NCBI GenBank assembly: GCA_021805775.1
Contig: JAJZED010000003.1
Span: forward strand, 1 to 64,000
DNA: 64,000 bases
From: a bacterium
GTDB taxonomy: Bacteria > Vulcanimicrobiota > Vulcanimicrobiia > Vulcanimicrobiales > Vulcanimicrobiaceae
Direction: 5' to 3'
Of this stretch, positions 17,055-26,139 are shown piece by piece. The notes beneath the pieces were generated by a model. The model saw nothing but the letters and a program-made list of their open reading frames with translations, was not told the DNA's origin and searched no databases. The translations under genes and the position numbers were made by a program. Each line of letters opens with the position of its first letter. The first letter of the stretch is position 1.

Positions 17055-18206
17055 ATGGCTTCGCTAACCGCACAACGCCCGCTGCCTCGACACCTAGCGC
17101 TTCCGCGCCTTCCCATCCTCGACAGCTACGTGCTGCGGGAAATTTTAGGGCCGTTTGCGTTCGCGCTCTCCGCGTATCTCATTTTCTGGGCGCTCAACAT
17201 CTTTTTTCTCGCAGCGGATTACATCATCAACGAACACGCACCGTTTTTTTTGGTGCTCCGCTTCGTGGTCTTTCGCATCCCGCAGGCCGTGCCGATGGCA
17301 TTCCCATTCGCAACGCTCTTCGCAGGCTTGCTTGCGATGGGCCGCTTGATGGGAGACAACGAAGTTGTTGCGATGAGGACGTCGGGGATTTCGCTCCCGC
17401 GCATCGCGGCGATGCCGATGCTCTTTGGAATTGCGATGTTCGCGATTGCCTATCTAACGAATGAATACGTATCGCCGAAAGCGGTCGATCTTTCGACAAG
17501 AACGTTCTATCAGATCATCTATCACACCAACTCTCTTCCGGTCGAACCGCAGTTCTTCCGCAAAGATCCCGATACCGGAAACGTTTTTTACGTCACTCAG
17601 GTCGAACCCGATAACAAAACCATGCTCGACGTGCAAATTTTTAAGCCGGCGCACTTTGGCCCCTGGAACGAGACGCTGCAAGCAAAAACCGCGACGGTCG
17701 ACGGTTCGCTCCTGATCCTCCACGACGTTATCGATACCCGTTACAACCTCCAAGGCGACGTAACGAGCCAGCAGCACGTCAAAAGTATCGAGATCGGTTT
17801 ACCCCTGGGCGAGACTGCGGCACAGTTTCTCTCCAATATCAACAGCGATTCCTGGACCATGAACAGCAAAGCGCTGAGCACGCAGATCAATGCGCTCAAA
17901 TCGCAGGGCATCGGCGGCAGTACGCTTGGATCGCTTGAAATAAGCCTCGCCAACAAACTTGCCTGGCCGTTCGCCTGCGTGATCGGTATGGTGCTGGCGG
18001 TTCCGCTGGCGATTCGCTACGGCAAGCGCGGGCGAACGCTTGGAATTGCGATGGCAATTTTTTCGTTCTTTATCTACTTCTTGCTGATGTCGGCGGCCGC
18101 GGCATTCGGGCGAAACGGCGCTATGAACCCGACGCTGGCGGCGTGGATTCCAAACATTATCATGGGCGGCGTCGGCCTCGTCCTCTTCATTCTGGAAGAG
18201 CGTTAG
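17055..18206 (+). CDS. LptF/LptG-family permease
   Basis: 383 residues. The N-terminal helices read ILDSYVLREILGPFAFALSA and IPQAVPMAFPFATLFAGLLAMGRLMGDNE, the latter a strong LptF/G signature with the coupling region for the ATPase LptB. A periplasmic jellyroll (roughly 110-280) and three C-terminal helices follow. In the Lpt machine it extracts lipopolysaccharide or a related lipid from the inner membrane. Only one F/G gene is here, so its partner would be elsewhere or it acts as a homodimer. Confidence 0.9.
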   Translation: MASLTAQRPLPRHLALPRLPILDSYVLREILGPFAFALSAYLIFWALNIFFLAADYIINEHAPFFLVLRFVVFRIPQAVPMAFPFATLFAGLLAMGRLMGDNEVVAMRTSGISLPRIAAMPMLFGIAMFAIAYLTNEYVSPKAVDLSTRTFYQIIYHTNSLPVEPQFFRKDPDTGNVFYVTQVEPDNKTMLDVQIFKPAHFGPWNETLQAKTATVDGSLLILHDVIDTRYNLQGDVTSQQHVKSIEIGLPLGETAAQFLSNINSDSWTMNSKALSTQINALKSQGIGGSTLGSLEISLANKLAWPFACVIGMVLAVPLAIRYGKRGRTLGIAMAIFSFFIYFLLMSAAAAFGRNGAMNPTLAAWIPNIIMGGVGLVLFILEER

Positions 18207-18211
18207 CAGCC

Positions 18212-20650
18212 ATGCGAAAACAATCGCTCCGCACCGTCACGACGGTTGCCTGGATCCTTGCGTATGCGGCGAGTCTCGTCCCCGCGCGCGCGGCGGATAT
18301 CGGCCGCATCGACGAAACGCGCGCGCTTCAGTTGCTCAACGCCCAGAGCTGCGCACAGATCGTCGCCGCACGCTACGCGCCGCCGCGCAACCTGCTCGCC
18401 CAAGCGGCGGCATCGCCCGCGCCGAGCAGTTCGCCCGCAGCACGCACGACGCCGCCCCCTTTTCACTTGCCCTCGACGATTCCGACCCCGCCGGCGGTGC
18501 CGACCCCTACTCCGAATCCCTCCTCCCTCGGCGCGCCGGTCTTTCTCGTCCGCGGCGGCGAGACGCCGCCGCCGATTCCCCGCGCCGGGCACGCGCCTCC
18601 GACGCCCCAGCCGATACCCACGGGTGCGCCGACGCTCGCTCCAAATCAAATCGCGATCCTCGCCGACAAAGTGAGCGGAAACACGAACCTCGGCAATCCC
18701 GGGGACGCGACCGGGAACGTCCACATTTTCTTCGGCGAGGACGAGCTCGTCGGCGAGCACGCCCACTACGACGGCATCCGCACGATCACCGTTACCGGAA
18801 AACCGTATATCATCAACCACGCTCACGACTCGATTCTCAACGCGAAAACAATCGTCTTCGATACGATCGACCAAACGGCAAAGCTGATCGGCGGTAGCGG
18901 AGAAAGCTCCGAAGGCGTTCAGCATGGCCTCGTCTACTTCCGTTCGCCCGATCTTCACACCGATTCCAAAGGCATCGGGCACGGAACGAAAGCGTTCGTT
19001 ACGACCTGCGATAACCCGCGCGCCGGCTACCATATCACCGGCAAGACCATCACGTATTATCCGGGCAATAAACTCGTTATTGCCGATGCCATTCTATGGC
19101 TCGGTGCTGCCGCGGTGTTCTTTCTGCCACGCATCGTCATTCCGTTACGCCAGGTCGTAAACCAGACGCAACGCCCGAGCTATTTTCCGCAGGTCGGGTA
19201 CGATCAGTACGAAGGCGCGTGGGTGAAGACGCAGCTTGGTTTTGGGAAAAACCGCTATTACTATGGATATTATACGCTCAATTATTATACGAAGGTCGGC
19301 CTGGGTTTAGGCTACAACGCAACATTCGCCAAAAGGAACGGCCGACGCAATGGCACCGTTGCTTTTTATGAAATTCGAGACCGCCGTTCGCAGACATCAA
19401 CTTACAACTTACAGATGCAGGACACCGAAAATTTTTCACAGCGACTGCACGCGAACCTCGGCTATAGCTATCAGAGCGCGTTCGGGCCGCTCGTGAATGC
19501 TCCACCGAGCACATCCATGCAAATAGCTTTTGCCCACCAAGGCACGCATGCGCAGCAAAATTATTCGTTTTCACGTACGGCGGTCGGCTCGCAGTCATCC
19601 AGCAATGGCCTTACTTTTAACGATACGCGGCAAATCGACGCGCACCTAAGCAACATGTTCAGCTTTACTCAATCCTCGACGCAAACTTCATTTTCCGGGT
19701 CGAGTTCTTCGAACGTCAACGGACACGTCACCAATATCACGACCGTTAACGAAAATTCTTATAATTCGACGATCACCTTCGACCGTTCGTACACGCAGCA
19801 GCCGTCGGGATACTACAAATTGCCGGAAATTCAGATTCGCCCGAATCGGTTTTTCCCGCATTTTTTGGTACCGCTCTCGGCGCAATTTTATCTCGGCGAA
19901 TACTCCGAGCCCACCAATCACTTCGCCACCCAACGTGCCGATATGTCGTTCATTGCGGGGCCCGCACTATATAACATTTTCGGCAGTACGTTTTCGGCTA
20001 CGGTGAACGTGCAACAATACGCGTATGGCACCGGGGACCTTAAAGCACAAATTCAGCAGAACATGAGCTTGACGTCACCGATCGGCAAGCATATCGTCAA
20101 CGCAATTACCTACAACGAGTCAAATTTTAACGGCCCCGGCAACGTCCCGTTCCAGTTTCTCGACCAGTTTTCACCTTATAACAGCAAAGGCGCGCAGGAC
20201 GTTCTGCGATTGTTCAACGGCAATGTCTATACGTTGCAGTTAGGATTCTCGACGAACTTCAACGCGCTCGCGCAGCCGGTGAGCTACCAGTTCACATCGC
20301 AGCCGTCGCCGCGTTCGTACCTGCAGCTCGGCGGTTCGTTCGTTCCTGGAATCGGGCAAGGCTTCACCCCGACTCAAGTACAATTTTCAACCCCATTCGG
20401 GCGCGGTTCGAGCCTGCAATTCAGCGGTTTGCTCGATTGGAAAAACCACGCCCGCATCGAGGACAAAAGCATCTACTACAGCCACATCATCGGCAACTGC
20501 TACGAGCTGCGCGTGCAGTATCTAGAGCCGTCTCGTTCGGTCAACGTTTCGATCGATCTACTCGCGTTCCCGAGCCAAGCGGCAACCTTCGGTATCGGGC
20601 AGAACGGGCCGATCCTTCCGACGAGTTTTAACGCCATCTCGTCGCTTTAA
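18212..20650 (+). CDS. LptD/OstA-like outer-membrane assembly protein
   Basis: 812 residues. A signal peptide ends near VPARAAD. A Pro/Thr-rich linker covers about 60-150. An OstA-like jellyroll follows (IAILADKVSGNT, DATGNVHIFFGEDELVGEHA, YDGIRTITVTGKPY), and then a long beta-barrel rich in alternating aromatic strands up to the C-terminus. The ATG at 18212 follows the permease stop by a few bases. The domain order fits LptD, which inserts lipopolysaccharide in the outer leaflet. Barrel divergence is high, so the family is clear but orthology is inferred. Confidence 0.82.
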   Translation: MRKQSLRTVTTVAWILAYAASLVPARAADIGRIDETRALQLLNAQSCAQIVAARYAPPRNLLAQAAASPAPSSSPAARTTPPPFHLPSTIPTPPAVPTPTPNPSSLGAPVFLVRGGETPPPIPRAGHAPPTPQPIPTGAPTLAPNQIAILADKVSGNTNLGNPGDATGNVHIFFGEDELVGEHAHYDGIRTITVTGKPYIINHAHDSILNAKTIVFDTIDQTAKLIGGSGESSEGVQHGLVYFRSPDLHTDSKGIGHGTKAFVTTCDNPRAGYHITGKTITYYPGNKLVIADAILWLGAAAVFFLPRIVIPLRQVVNQTQRPSYFPQVGYDQYEGAWVKTQLGFGKNRYYYGYYTLNYYTKVGLGLGYNATFAKRNGRRNGTVAFYEIRDRRSQTSTYNLQMQDTENFSQRLHANLGYSYQSAFGPLVNAPPSTSMQIAFAHQGTHAQQNYSFSRTAVGSQSSSNGLTFNDTRQIDAHLSNMFSFTQSSTQTSFSGSSSSNVNGHVTNITTVNENSYNSTITFDRSYTQQPSGYYKLPEIQIRPNRFFPHFLVPLSAQFYLGEYSEPTNHFATQRADMSFIAGPALYNIFGSTFSATVNVQQYAYGTGDLKAQIQQNMSLTSPIGKHIVNAITYNESNFNGPGNVPFQFLDQFSPYNSKGAQDVLRLFNGNVYTLQLGFSTNFNALAQPVSYQFTSQPSPRSYLQLGGSFVPGIGQGFTPTQVQFSTPFGRGSSLQFSGLLDWKNHARIEDKSIYYSHIIGNCYELRVQYLEPSRSVNVSIDLLAFPSQAATFGIGQNGPILPTSFNAISSL

Positions 20651-20677
20651 GCCGTTTCTCCGAGCGAGGAGGAACCG

Positions 20678-21544
20678 TTACGGCGAGTTGGTGAGTTCGC
20701 CGCCGTAGATCTGCGCGAGCGGATTGCTCGCCTGCGTCGCACCGGCCGGTACGTTGACGGTGATATCGAAGGCCGTCGTCGTGTCGAGGACCGGCGAGGA
20801 GAACGATATATCTTGCGCGCCCCCCAATCCCAACGAATCGAGCGGATTGAGCGACGGATCGGTGGTGAAGAAATTGAAGAGCCAGGTGGGGCTCACGTTC
20901 CCCGGGCTCGGGCTCGCACTCGGCGAGGCACTCGGGCTCGCACTCGGCGAGGCACTTGGGCTCGCACTCGGCGAGGCACTCGGGCTCGCACTCGGCGAGG
21001 CACTCGGGCTCGCGCTCGGCGAGGCACTCGGGCTCGCGCTCGGCGAGGTCGAAGAGGCGGGTGTCGGGGTCGCGCCGGAGTATCCGCCGGCAAGCAAGCG
21101 CTGGAACTGTACGGTAAATTCCGTATTGAGGCCGTTACTGTCGGGGATAAACAGCAACTGCTGCGGTGTGAAGATGATCTGCAGCGGCTGCGGCGGCAAC
21201 GTCGTGCCGGGCTGCCGGTAGTACTGTACGAACTGCAACTGCGGCATTCCGCCGCCGGCGCTGCCGGCGCCGCCGCCGACGATGACGGCGAAGGAGTAGC
21301 CCTGAAAATTCGTCGTCGTGCCGTTCGGATACGGGGTTTTTCCGTCGCCGGCCGTATTAAAGATCATCACGTAGCGATAGTTCGTGAAGTCAAAGCCTGT
21401 CGTTACGCGAAATCTTACCTGCAAGTACCCCGAGGGAATGCCCGAACCTCCCCCACCCGAGCTGGGGTTCGGCGTTACTTGCCGCCCACACGATGAGACC
21501 ATGAACGCTGTTCCTGCCAGCAAAAAACTCGAACGACGGATCAT
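20678..21544 (-). CDS. Putative lipoprotein with Ser-Pro-Ser-Ala repeat linker
   Basis: 288 residues. A signal with FMVSSC lipobox starts it. The N-terminal domain is strand-rich (YLQVRFRVTTGFDFTNYRYV) without a known match. A linker of about eleven tandem Ser-Pro-Ser-Ala units follows, then a C-terminal domain (WLFNFFTTDPSLNP, FDITVNVPAGATQASNP). It probably displays a domain away from the membrane. Its first 44 bases overlap the start of lnt on the other strand, so the two promoters or starts interfere. Confidence 0.7.
   Translation of the reverse strand: MIRRSSFLLAGTAFMVSSCGRQVTPNPSSGGGGSGIPSGYLQVRFRVTTGFDFTNYRYVMIFNTAGDGKTPYPNGTTTNFQGYSFAVIVGGGAGSAGGGMPQLQFVQYYRQPGTTLPPQPLQIIFTPQQLLFIPDSNGLNTEFTVQFQRLLAGGYSGATPTPASSTSPSASPSASPSASPSASPSASPSASPSASPSASPSASPSASPSASPSPGNVSPTWLFNFFTTDPSLNPLDSLGLGGAQDISFSSPVLDTTTAFDITVNVPAGATQASNPLAQIYGGELTNSP
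20905..21049. repeat. 12/24-base minisatellite inside the lipoprotein gene
   Basis: About six copies of a 24-base unit (two near-identical 12-base halves, CTCGGGCTCGCA and CTCGGCGAGGCA) encode the Ser-Pro-Ser-Ala linker. Copies differ by single synonymous changes, so length is likely to vary by slippage without breaking the frame. Confidence 0.85.
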
Positions 21545-23057
21545 ACTTCTCTCAGCAGAGCGGTGGCGCGACCTATGCGTCGCAGTGATTGCCGGATCGG
21601 CGCTCGCGCTCGCCTTTCCGAAAGTCGGCGCTACGTGGCTCGCGCCGTTTGGTGCGGCTGCGATTTTCTGGATATGGCAGAGCCACGCCTCCTATCGCCG
21701 TGCGGCCGCGCTCGGCTTTCTCGCCGGTTTCATTTTTTTTGCAATCTCTTTCTCGTGGTTCGGCACGACCGTCGGCGCCTATCTCGGTAACTTTGCCTCG
21801 GCGGTCATCGTGCTGCCCGCCGCGCTCGAGGCGCTGGCATTTGTAGCCGCCGCGCTGCTCGCCGTCACCGCCTATCGCTTCGCTCCTCCGGCGCTCGCGC
21901 CGCTTGCTGCTGCGGCCGGGTTCGCGCTCGCCGAGTGGGGGCGCAGCGTCGGCGTCATGGGGGCTCCGTTCGGACAGATCGGCTACACCCAAGTCGATAC
22001 TCCGCTGCGCTCGCTCGGCGCGTATATCGGGAGTTACGGATTAACCTGGGTCGTTTGCGCGCTCGGTGCCTATCTCGCCGACGCCTTCATCGCACGCACG
22101 ACGAAACGCTTGCTCGGCTTTCTTGGAATACTGGTCGTAGCGCTCGCACCGGCATGGTGGTTTTGGCCCGCGCGCAGCTATCCCGCGCCGAGCGTTCGCG
22201 TCGCTGCGATTCAGGGAAATATCGCGCAATCGTTAAAATGGACGCCACAAGCGTTTACATATTCGCTCGATCGCTACGTAAAATTAACCCAAGAAGCGAC
22301 CACCGCGCACCCCGCGATCATCGCGTTGCCGGAAACGGCGATCGCAACGGCACTCAATGAGGCGCCCGATATCATTTCGACGTTCGCCCACATCTCCAAA
22401 AACGCGCACAGCACCATCATCGTCGGCAGCCTCGAAGCGCTCGGAACGCGCGCCTATAACGCACTCTATGTTTTTTCGCCCGAAGGCGGGCTTCAGGCCG
22501 TCTATCAAAAGCGCCAACTGGTCCCGTTCGCCGAGGCGATTCCCGGCGATGCCTTTCTCCACTGGGTTCCAAAGCTCGACGAACTTGCGAGCCATTTTTC
22601 CCACGGGCACGTTAATGCGGTCATTCCAACGCCCTCGCTTTCGTTCGCGCCGATTATTTGTTGGGAATCCGCGTTCGCCGATCTGGTCGACGCGCAGGTT
22701 CGTGGCGGCGCGCAACTGCTTATTATTAGCACGGACGACGCCTGGTTCGGCACGAGTGCGGGGCCCTACCAGCACGCACAGATCGCGCAAATGCGCGCGA
22801 TTGAAGAGGGAAGCTGGGTGTTACGTGCTGCGTCGACCGGGGTGAGCGGCATCATCGCACCAGACGGGCACTACACTCATCGCACCGATCTCGATCGCGA
22901 AGCCATCGTTATCGGCCGCGTCGGGCCGCCGGTCGGGTCGATCTTTGCGCGCATCGGACCGACGCGCATCGCGATGTTGCTCGCCGCCCTTTATGTCGCG
23001 GCTATCGGGCTGGGCGCCTTCCTACGCTTGCAGCGGCTTCGCCGTGGTGGTGCATGA
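21501..23057 (+). CDS. lnt: Apolipoprotein N-acyltransferase
   Basis: 518 residues. About six to seven N-terminal helices precede a nitrilase-like domain from about 230. The catalytic triad is visible: Glu in ALPETAIA, Lys in YQKRQLVPFAE and Cys in PIICWESAFAD. It adds the third acyl chain to lipoproteins at the periplasmic face of the inner membrane, which fits the many lipoproteins nearby. ATG 21501 is chosen since it opens directly on the first helices; upstream in-frame codons overlap the antisense lipoprotein. Confidence 0.93.
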   Translation: MNAVPASKKLERRIILLSAERWRDLCVAVIAGSALALAFPKVGATWLAPFGAAAIFWIWQSHASYRRAAALGFLAGFIFFAISFSWFGTTVGAYLGNFASAVIVLPAALEALAFVAAALLAVTAYRFAPPALAPLAAAAGFALAEWGRSVGVMGAPFGQIGYTQVDTPLRSLGAYIGSYGLTWVVCALGAYLADAFIARTTKRLLGFLGILVVALAPAWWFWPARSYPAPSVRVAAIQGNIAQSLKWTPQAFTYSLDRYVKLTQEATTAHPAIIALPETAIATALNEAPDIISTFAHISKNAHSTIIVGSLEALGTRAYNALYVFSPEGGLQAVYQKRQLVPFAEAIPGDAFLHWVPKLDELASHFSHGHVNAVIPTPSLSFAPIICWESAFADLVDAQVRGGAQLLIISTDDAWFGTSAGPYQHAQIAQMRAIEEGSWVLRAASTGVSGIIAPDGHYTHRTDLDREAIVIGRVGPPVGSIFARIGPTRIAMLLAALYVAAIGLGAFLRLQRLRRGGA

Positions 23058-23084
23058 GCGCGCCGACGGTAAACCGCATTGCGT

Positions 23085-23290
23085 TGTCGCGCCGAGTAGC
23101 GTTGTCGCGCCGAGTAGCGTTGTCACGCCGAGTAGCGTTGTCACGCCGAGTAGCTGCCGAAGGCAGCGTATCGAGGCGCGAGAAAGCGGAGCCCCTCGAT
23201 ACGGTTGCTTCGCAACCTACTCGGGGCGAGCGAGCGCAACCTACTCGGGGTGACAGAGCACAACCTACTCGGGGTGACAGAACGCAACGT
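23085..23290. repeat. Palindromic repeat array C
   Basis: Four half-units CGCCGAGTAGCGTTGTC, then an inverted palindrome (GAGTA-GCTGCC-GAA-GGCAGC-GTATCGAG, 23145-23176), then CTCGATAC-GGTTGC-TTC-GCAACC-TACTCGGGG (about 23202-23226), and two half-units ending ACTCGGGGTGACAG. The stem cores differ from those of arrays A and B but still pair. It fills the gap between lnt and the LptC-like gene. Confidence 0.85.
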
Positions 23291-23310
23291 TTCCGGGGCG
23301 AGCGAGCGCG

Positions 23311-23877
23311 ATGAAATTTCGCGGGAAACGCATCGGGAGGCGCGAGATTGCTATCGCCATCGGAATCGCGTTGGGGATTTGGCTCGTCGGTGGATTTATT
23401 ATCGCTGGGCTTGCTCCGGTTCCCGAACCTCCCGGCCTTGCGCCTATCGTTCTCAAAGGCGGCAAGGTTCGCGGCAATCGCATCGCAACGAAATCATGGA
23501 GTTTCGATTACAAGCGGGCTCGGCTCTCACCCGACGGCACGAACGGAAACATTCAGGGCGTTCGCCACGGCATCATCATGCGTAAAGGAAAGCCCTACGC
23601 CGAACTCTCGGCTGAGGATATCCAGGTCAACACGCAGACTCTCGATTTTACCGCTATCGGAAAAGTGCATATCGTTCGCTTAAACGATCCGCAAAAACGT
23701 TCTTTCGATACCGATTTTGCAAATTGGATTAACTCCATGCAGACCCTCACGATGCCGCACCCGAGTTATTTTCATACCGGCACTGCAACGCTGAAGGTTC
23801 AAAATATCACCATCGACTTTAAAACCGGCGCGGTGCACCTGGAGGGAATCAGCGGGAACATCGTCGTCGCCCATTGA
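23311..23877 (+). CDS. LptC-like envelope protein
   Basis: 188 residues with one N-terminal membrane anchor (IAIAIGIALGIWLVGGFIIA) and a periplasmic beta-jellyroll. KSWSFDYKRARLSPDG, KPYAELSAEDIQVNTQTLDF and TAIGKVHIVRL have the repeated strand pattern of LptC/OstA domains. It would hand lipid from the LptFG complex to a bridge protein. The gene lies apart from LptF/G and LptD by about 3-5 kb but in the same orientation. Assignment is by fold pattern, so moderate. Confidence 0.7.
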   Translation: MKFRGKRIGRREIAIAIGIALGIWLVGGFIIAGLAPVPEPPGLAPIVLKGGKVRGNRIATKSWSFDYKRARLSPDGTNGNIQGVRHGIIMRKGKPYAELSAEDIQVNTQTLDFTAIGKVHIVRLNDPQKRSFDTDFANWINSMQTLTMPHPSYFHTGTATLKVQNITIDFKTGAVHLEGISGNIVVAH

Positions 23878-23887
23878 AGGCGCGCGC

Positions 23888-24412
23888 GTGAACACATTGC
23901 CGCGTCGTTTGCTGCACCTCTCGCTTGGACTGGCGATTGCCGTGGCGGCTGCGGGCTGCTCCGATCGGCATGCGCCTTCGCCTTCTGCAACGTCCAGCGG
24001 GCCGCCGATGCTTCTTGACGAGCGCGGGACCATCATGTCGCCGGCAAAATTGCGGCGTAACGTCGATCTTCGCCCCTTCATACCCGTTCCGAACCCGCTC
24101 GCCTATGCGGCGTTACCCGGCCTCGGCGGCCCCGATACCCCTGCAAACCGCGGCGTCGGCATCGAATATGTCGCGCCGTCGGGAACGCGGATGATTCTCT
24201 CGGAATGGCCGAAGCAGAACTATCAATTGAATTTCATCAGCAAAGATCTCAGTACGACCCCATGCGTACCGGTGATATTTATGCACGAAAATGTCGCTTG
24301 GACGAGCAAGCGGGGGGCGATAATGACGCTGATCGCCGATGGTTCTGCTTCGCGAGGGGCCATCGAGCGCGAGGCGCGGCGGCTTCTCGCACGCGGCGCC
24401 TGCACTCGTTAG
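23888..24412 (+). CDS. Putative lipoprotein of unknown function
   Basis: 174 residues from a GTG start. The signal ends at AVAAAGCSD, a good lipobox. The mature protein has GIEYVAPSGTRMILSEWPKQ, a strand pattern seen in DUF4367-like or lipoprotein-carrier-like domains, and a C-terminal segment with two cysteines. It starts ten bases after the LptC-like gene and is probably co-transcribed with it, which suggests an envelope role. No family can be named with confidence. Confidence 0.6.
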   Translation: MNTLPRRLLHLSLGLAIAVAAAGCSDRHAPSPSATSSGPPMLLDERGTIMSPAKLRRNVDLRPFIPVPNPLAYAALPGLGGPDTPANRGVGIEYVAPSGTRMILSEWPKQNYQLNFISKDLSTTPCVPVIFMHENVAWTSKRGAIMTLIADGSASRGAIEREARRLLARGACTR

Positions 24413-24425
24413 AGGCCGGAGCGCC

Positions 24426-24686
24426 CTATTCGGGCTTGCTCTCGCGCGCTACCGTAGCGGTTTCCACCGCATCTCGGCGCGCCTTTGGAGTCTGTCCGCC
24501 CTTCTGTCCGATACTTTCGTAAAACGCGGCGCCGTATTTTTTCTTGGTCGATTGGCCGCCTTTGCGACCGATTGCCTCGTAGAACTCCGGGCCGTATTTT
24601 GCCTTCACGCGCTCGCCGCCACGGCGACCCGCTTCGCGAACGCTCATACCGCCGGAATCTTCTCGCGGTCTATCCGACTCAGCCAT
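24426..24686 (-). CDS. KGG-repeat stress protein, GsiB/Con-10-like
   Basis: 86 residues, highly hydrophilic. Two tandem repeats, AKYGPEFYEAIGRKGGQ and KKYGAAFYESIGQKGGQ, are the KGG motif of general-stress and conidiation-10 proteins, which respond to desiccation, glucose starvation and other stress. A start at 24686 has AAAGGAG about ten bases upstream; longer upstream reading is not supported. No catalytic residues are present. It is the last gene before a convergent lipoprotein. Confidence 0.88.
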   Translation of the reverse strand: MAESDRPREDSGGMSVREAGRRGGERVKAKYGPEFYEAIGRKGGQSTKKKYGAAFYESIGQKGGQTPKARRDAVETATVARESKPE

Positions 24687-24771
24687 GATGCTGGTCTCCT
24701 TTACTCGAATGTAGGTCTCCGTCGATGCTAATCCCATTTCGCTTCTTTCGTCATTCAGAAAGCCCTCAAAA
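24687..24771. other. Divergent spacer
   Basis: 85 bases between the KGG gene and the amidohydrolase. It must carry both promoters, but none is obvious. Confidence 0.3.
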
Positions 24772-26139
24772 TTGCTCAAAGTGATTTTCGAGAAGGCGAG
24801 CATTGTCGATGGGAGTGGGGGGAAGCGCTTTTCCACCGATCTCGCCCTCCTCGGAGAGCGGATCGCGAGGATCGGCGACTGCTCGAGTCTCGAAGCGCGA
24901 CAGCGGATCGACGCACGGGCGCTCGTTCTAGCGCCGGGTTTCATCGACGTGCACGCACATTCAGAGCAACGATGGTTCGAGCCGCGAAGTTCCGCCGGAT
25001 TCCTCGCCGCAGGGATCACAACGGCGATCGAAGGTGCCCGCAATTCCAGCCTGACCGCCGAGCAAGCAGGCGACCTGCGCGGCTCGTTACGGCTGAACCT
25101 CGCGTTCGTTGCATCGCCCAGACGCGAGGAGATCGAACGCGGTGCATGCGGCCTCAGCGTCCGCTTCGGCGACGCCCCGCCCTCGGAGGATGCGCTGCGC
25201 GTTGCCAAAGATGCAGGTATTCCGCTCGTCGTGCATCTTCGCAATCGCGAGCGCGAGTTACTCGCGTCGCTCGATGAGGCGCTCGCCCTCGCCCGCACCT
25301 ACGAAATGCCGTTGCATATCGCGCGTTTTTCCTATGCATACGGCGAGGATCGCGCGCTCGTTCACGTCGCGCTCGAGCGGCTCGATGCGCACCGCGCTCG
25401 TGGGTTGCCGGTGAGTTGCGATCTCTTTCCGTACATCGCCGACGAGTCGGCACTGGGAGCGCTCTTCCCGTCGACAACCCTCTCACGCGTGCGAAACGAC
25501 GATACGGCATTGGCGGCGATGCTCCACGCGCGCCTTCATTACGGCGATCGCTGGGGGCGCATTTCGCTGCGCGCCGTTCGCGACGAGCGAGCTCTTGCCG
25601 ACTTAGGTGCGAGCATCGAAGCGATCGCGGCGCGTCGACGCCTCTCGTGCGAACGAACCGCACTCGCCTTGCTCGACGAACTCGGTGCCGAGACACCGCT
25701 TTTACATCGCTCTCTAAACGAAGAAGATCTCGCGACGATACTCTCGGCGGAGTTTGCCTGCATCGGTACCGCCGACGCGAGTTATAGCTTCGATGAAGAT
25801 CCCTTCCGTTTGCGGCATCCGCGAGCGTACGGAAGCTTCCCGCGCCTCTTTTCGCGCTTCGTGCGCGTGCTGCACGCACTCGCGCTCGAAGAAGCGGTCC
25901 GTCGCTGCAGCGCGTTGCCGGCGCGCATTTTCGGCCTTCGCGACCGAGGAGAGATTCGCGAAGGAGCGTTCGCGGATCTCGTGCTTTTCGACGAACGAAC
26001 GATCGCCGACACCGCCACCTACGAAAGCCCGGTTCGGGCGCCGGTCGGTATTCGTGCCGTTTTCGTTAACGGCGCCGCGGTTTACGGCGCGCCGATGGGG
26101 GAAATTGCCTATCCGGGGCGCATTCTGGAACGGCAGTGA
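24772..26139 (+). CDS. N-acyl-D-amino-acid deacylase-like amidohydrolase
   Basis: 455 residues from TTG 24772 (GTG 24781 is a good alternative). The metal-barrel signatures are APGFIDVHAHSE, CDLFPYIADES and the C-terminal HPRAYGSFPRLFSRFVR, LPARIFGLRDRGEIREGAFADLVLFD, which are those of D-aminoacylases and related dihydroorotase-like enzymes. Family members hydrolyse N-acyl-D-amino acids. The usual central metal ligands are partly changed (HIARFSYA where an SHHK-type motif is expected), so substrate or even activity may differ. Confidence 0.82.
   Translation: MLKVIFEKASIVDGSGGKRFSTDLALLGERIARIGDCSSLEARQRIDARALVLAPGFIDVHAHSEQRWFEPRSSAGFLAAGITTAIEGARNSSLTAEQAGDLRGSLRLNLAFVASPRREEIERGACGLSVRFGDAPPSEDALRVAKDAGIPLVVHLRNRERELLASLDEALALARTYEMPLHIARFSYAYGEDRALVHVALERLDAHRARGLPVSCDLFPYIADESALGALFPSTTLSRVRNDDTALAAMLHARLHYGDRWGRISLRAVRDERALADLGASIEAIAARRRLSCERTALALLDELGAETPLLHRSLNEEDLATILSAEFACIGTADASYSFDEDPFRLRHPRAYGSFPRLFSRFVRVLHALALEEAVRRCSALPARIFGLRDRGEIREGAFADLVLFDERTIADTATYESPVRAPVGIRAVFVNGAAVYGAPMGEIAYPGRILERQ

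Noticed and set aside
23054-23314. Plus-strand open frame in array C
   Set aside because: Translation of repeats (repeated LSRRVA), no ribosome-binding site.
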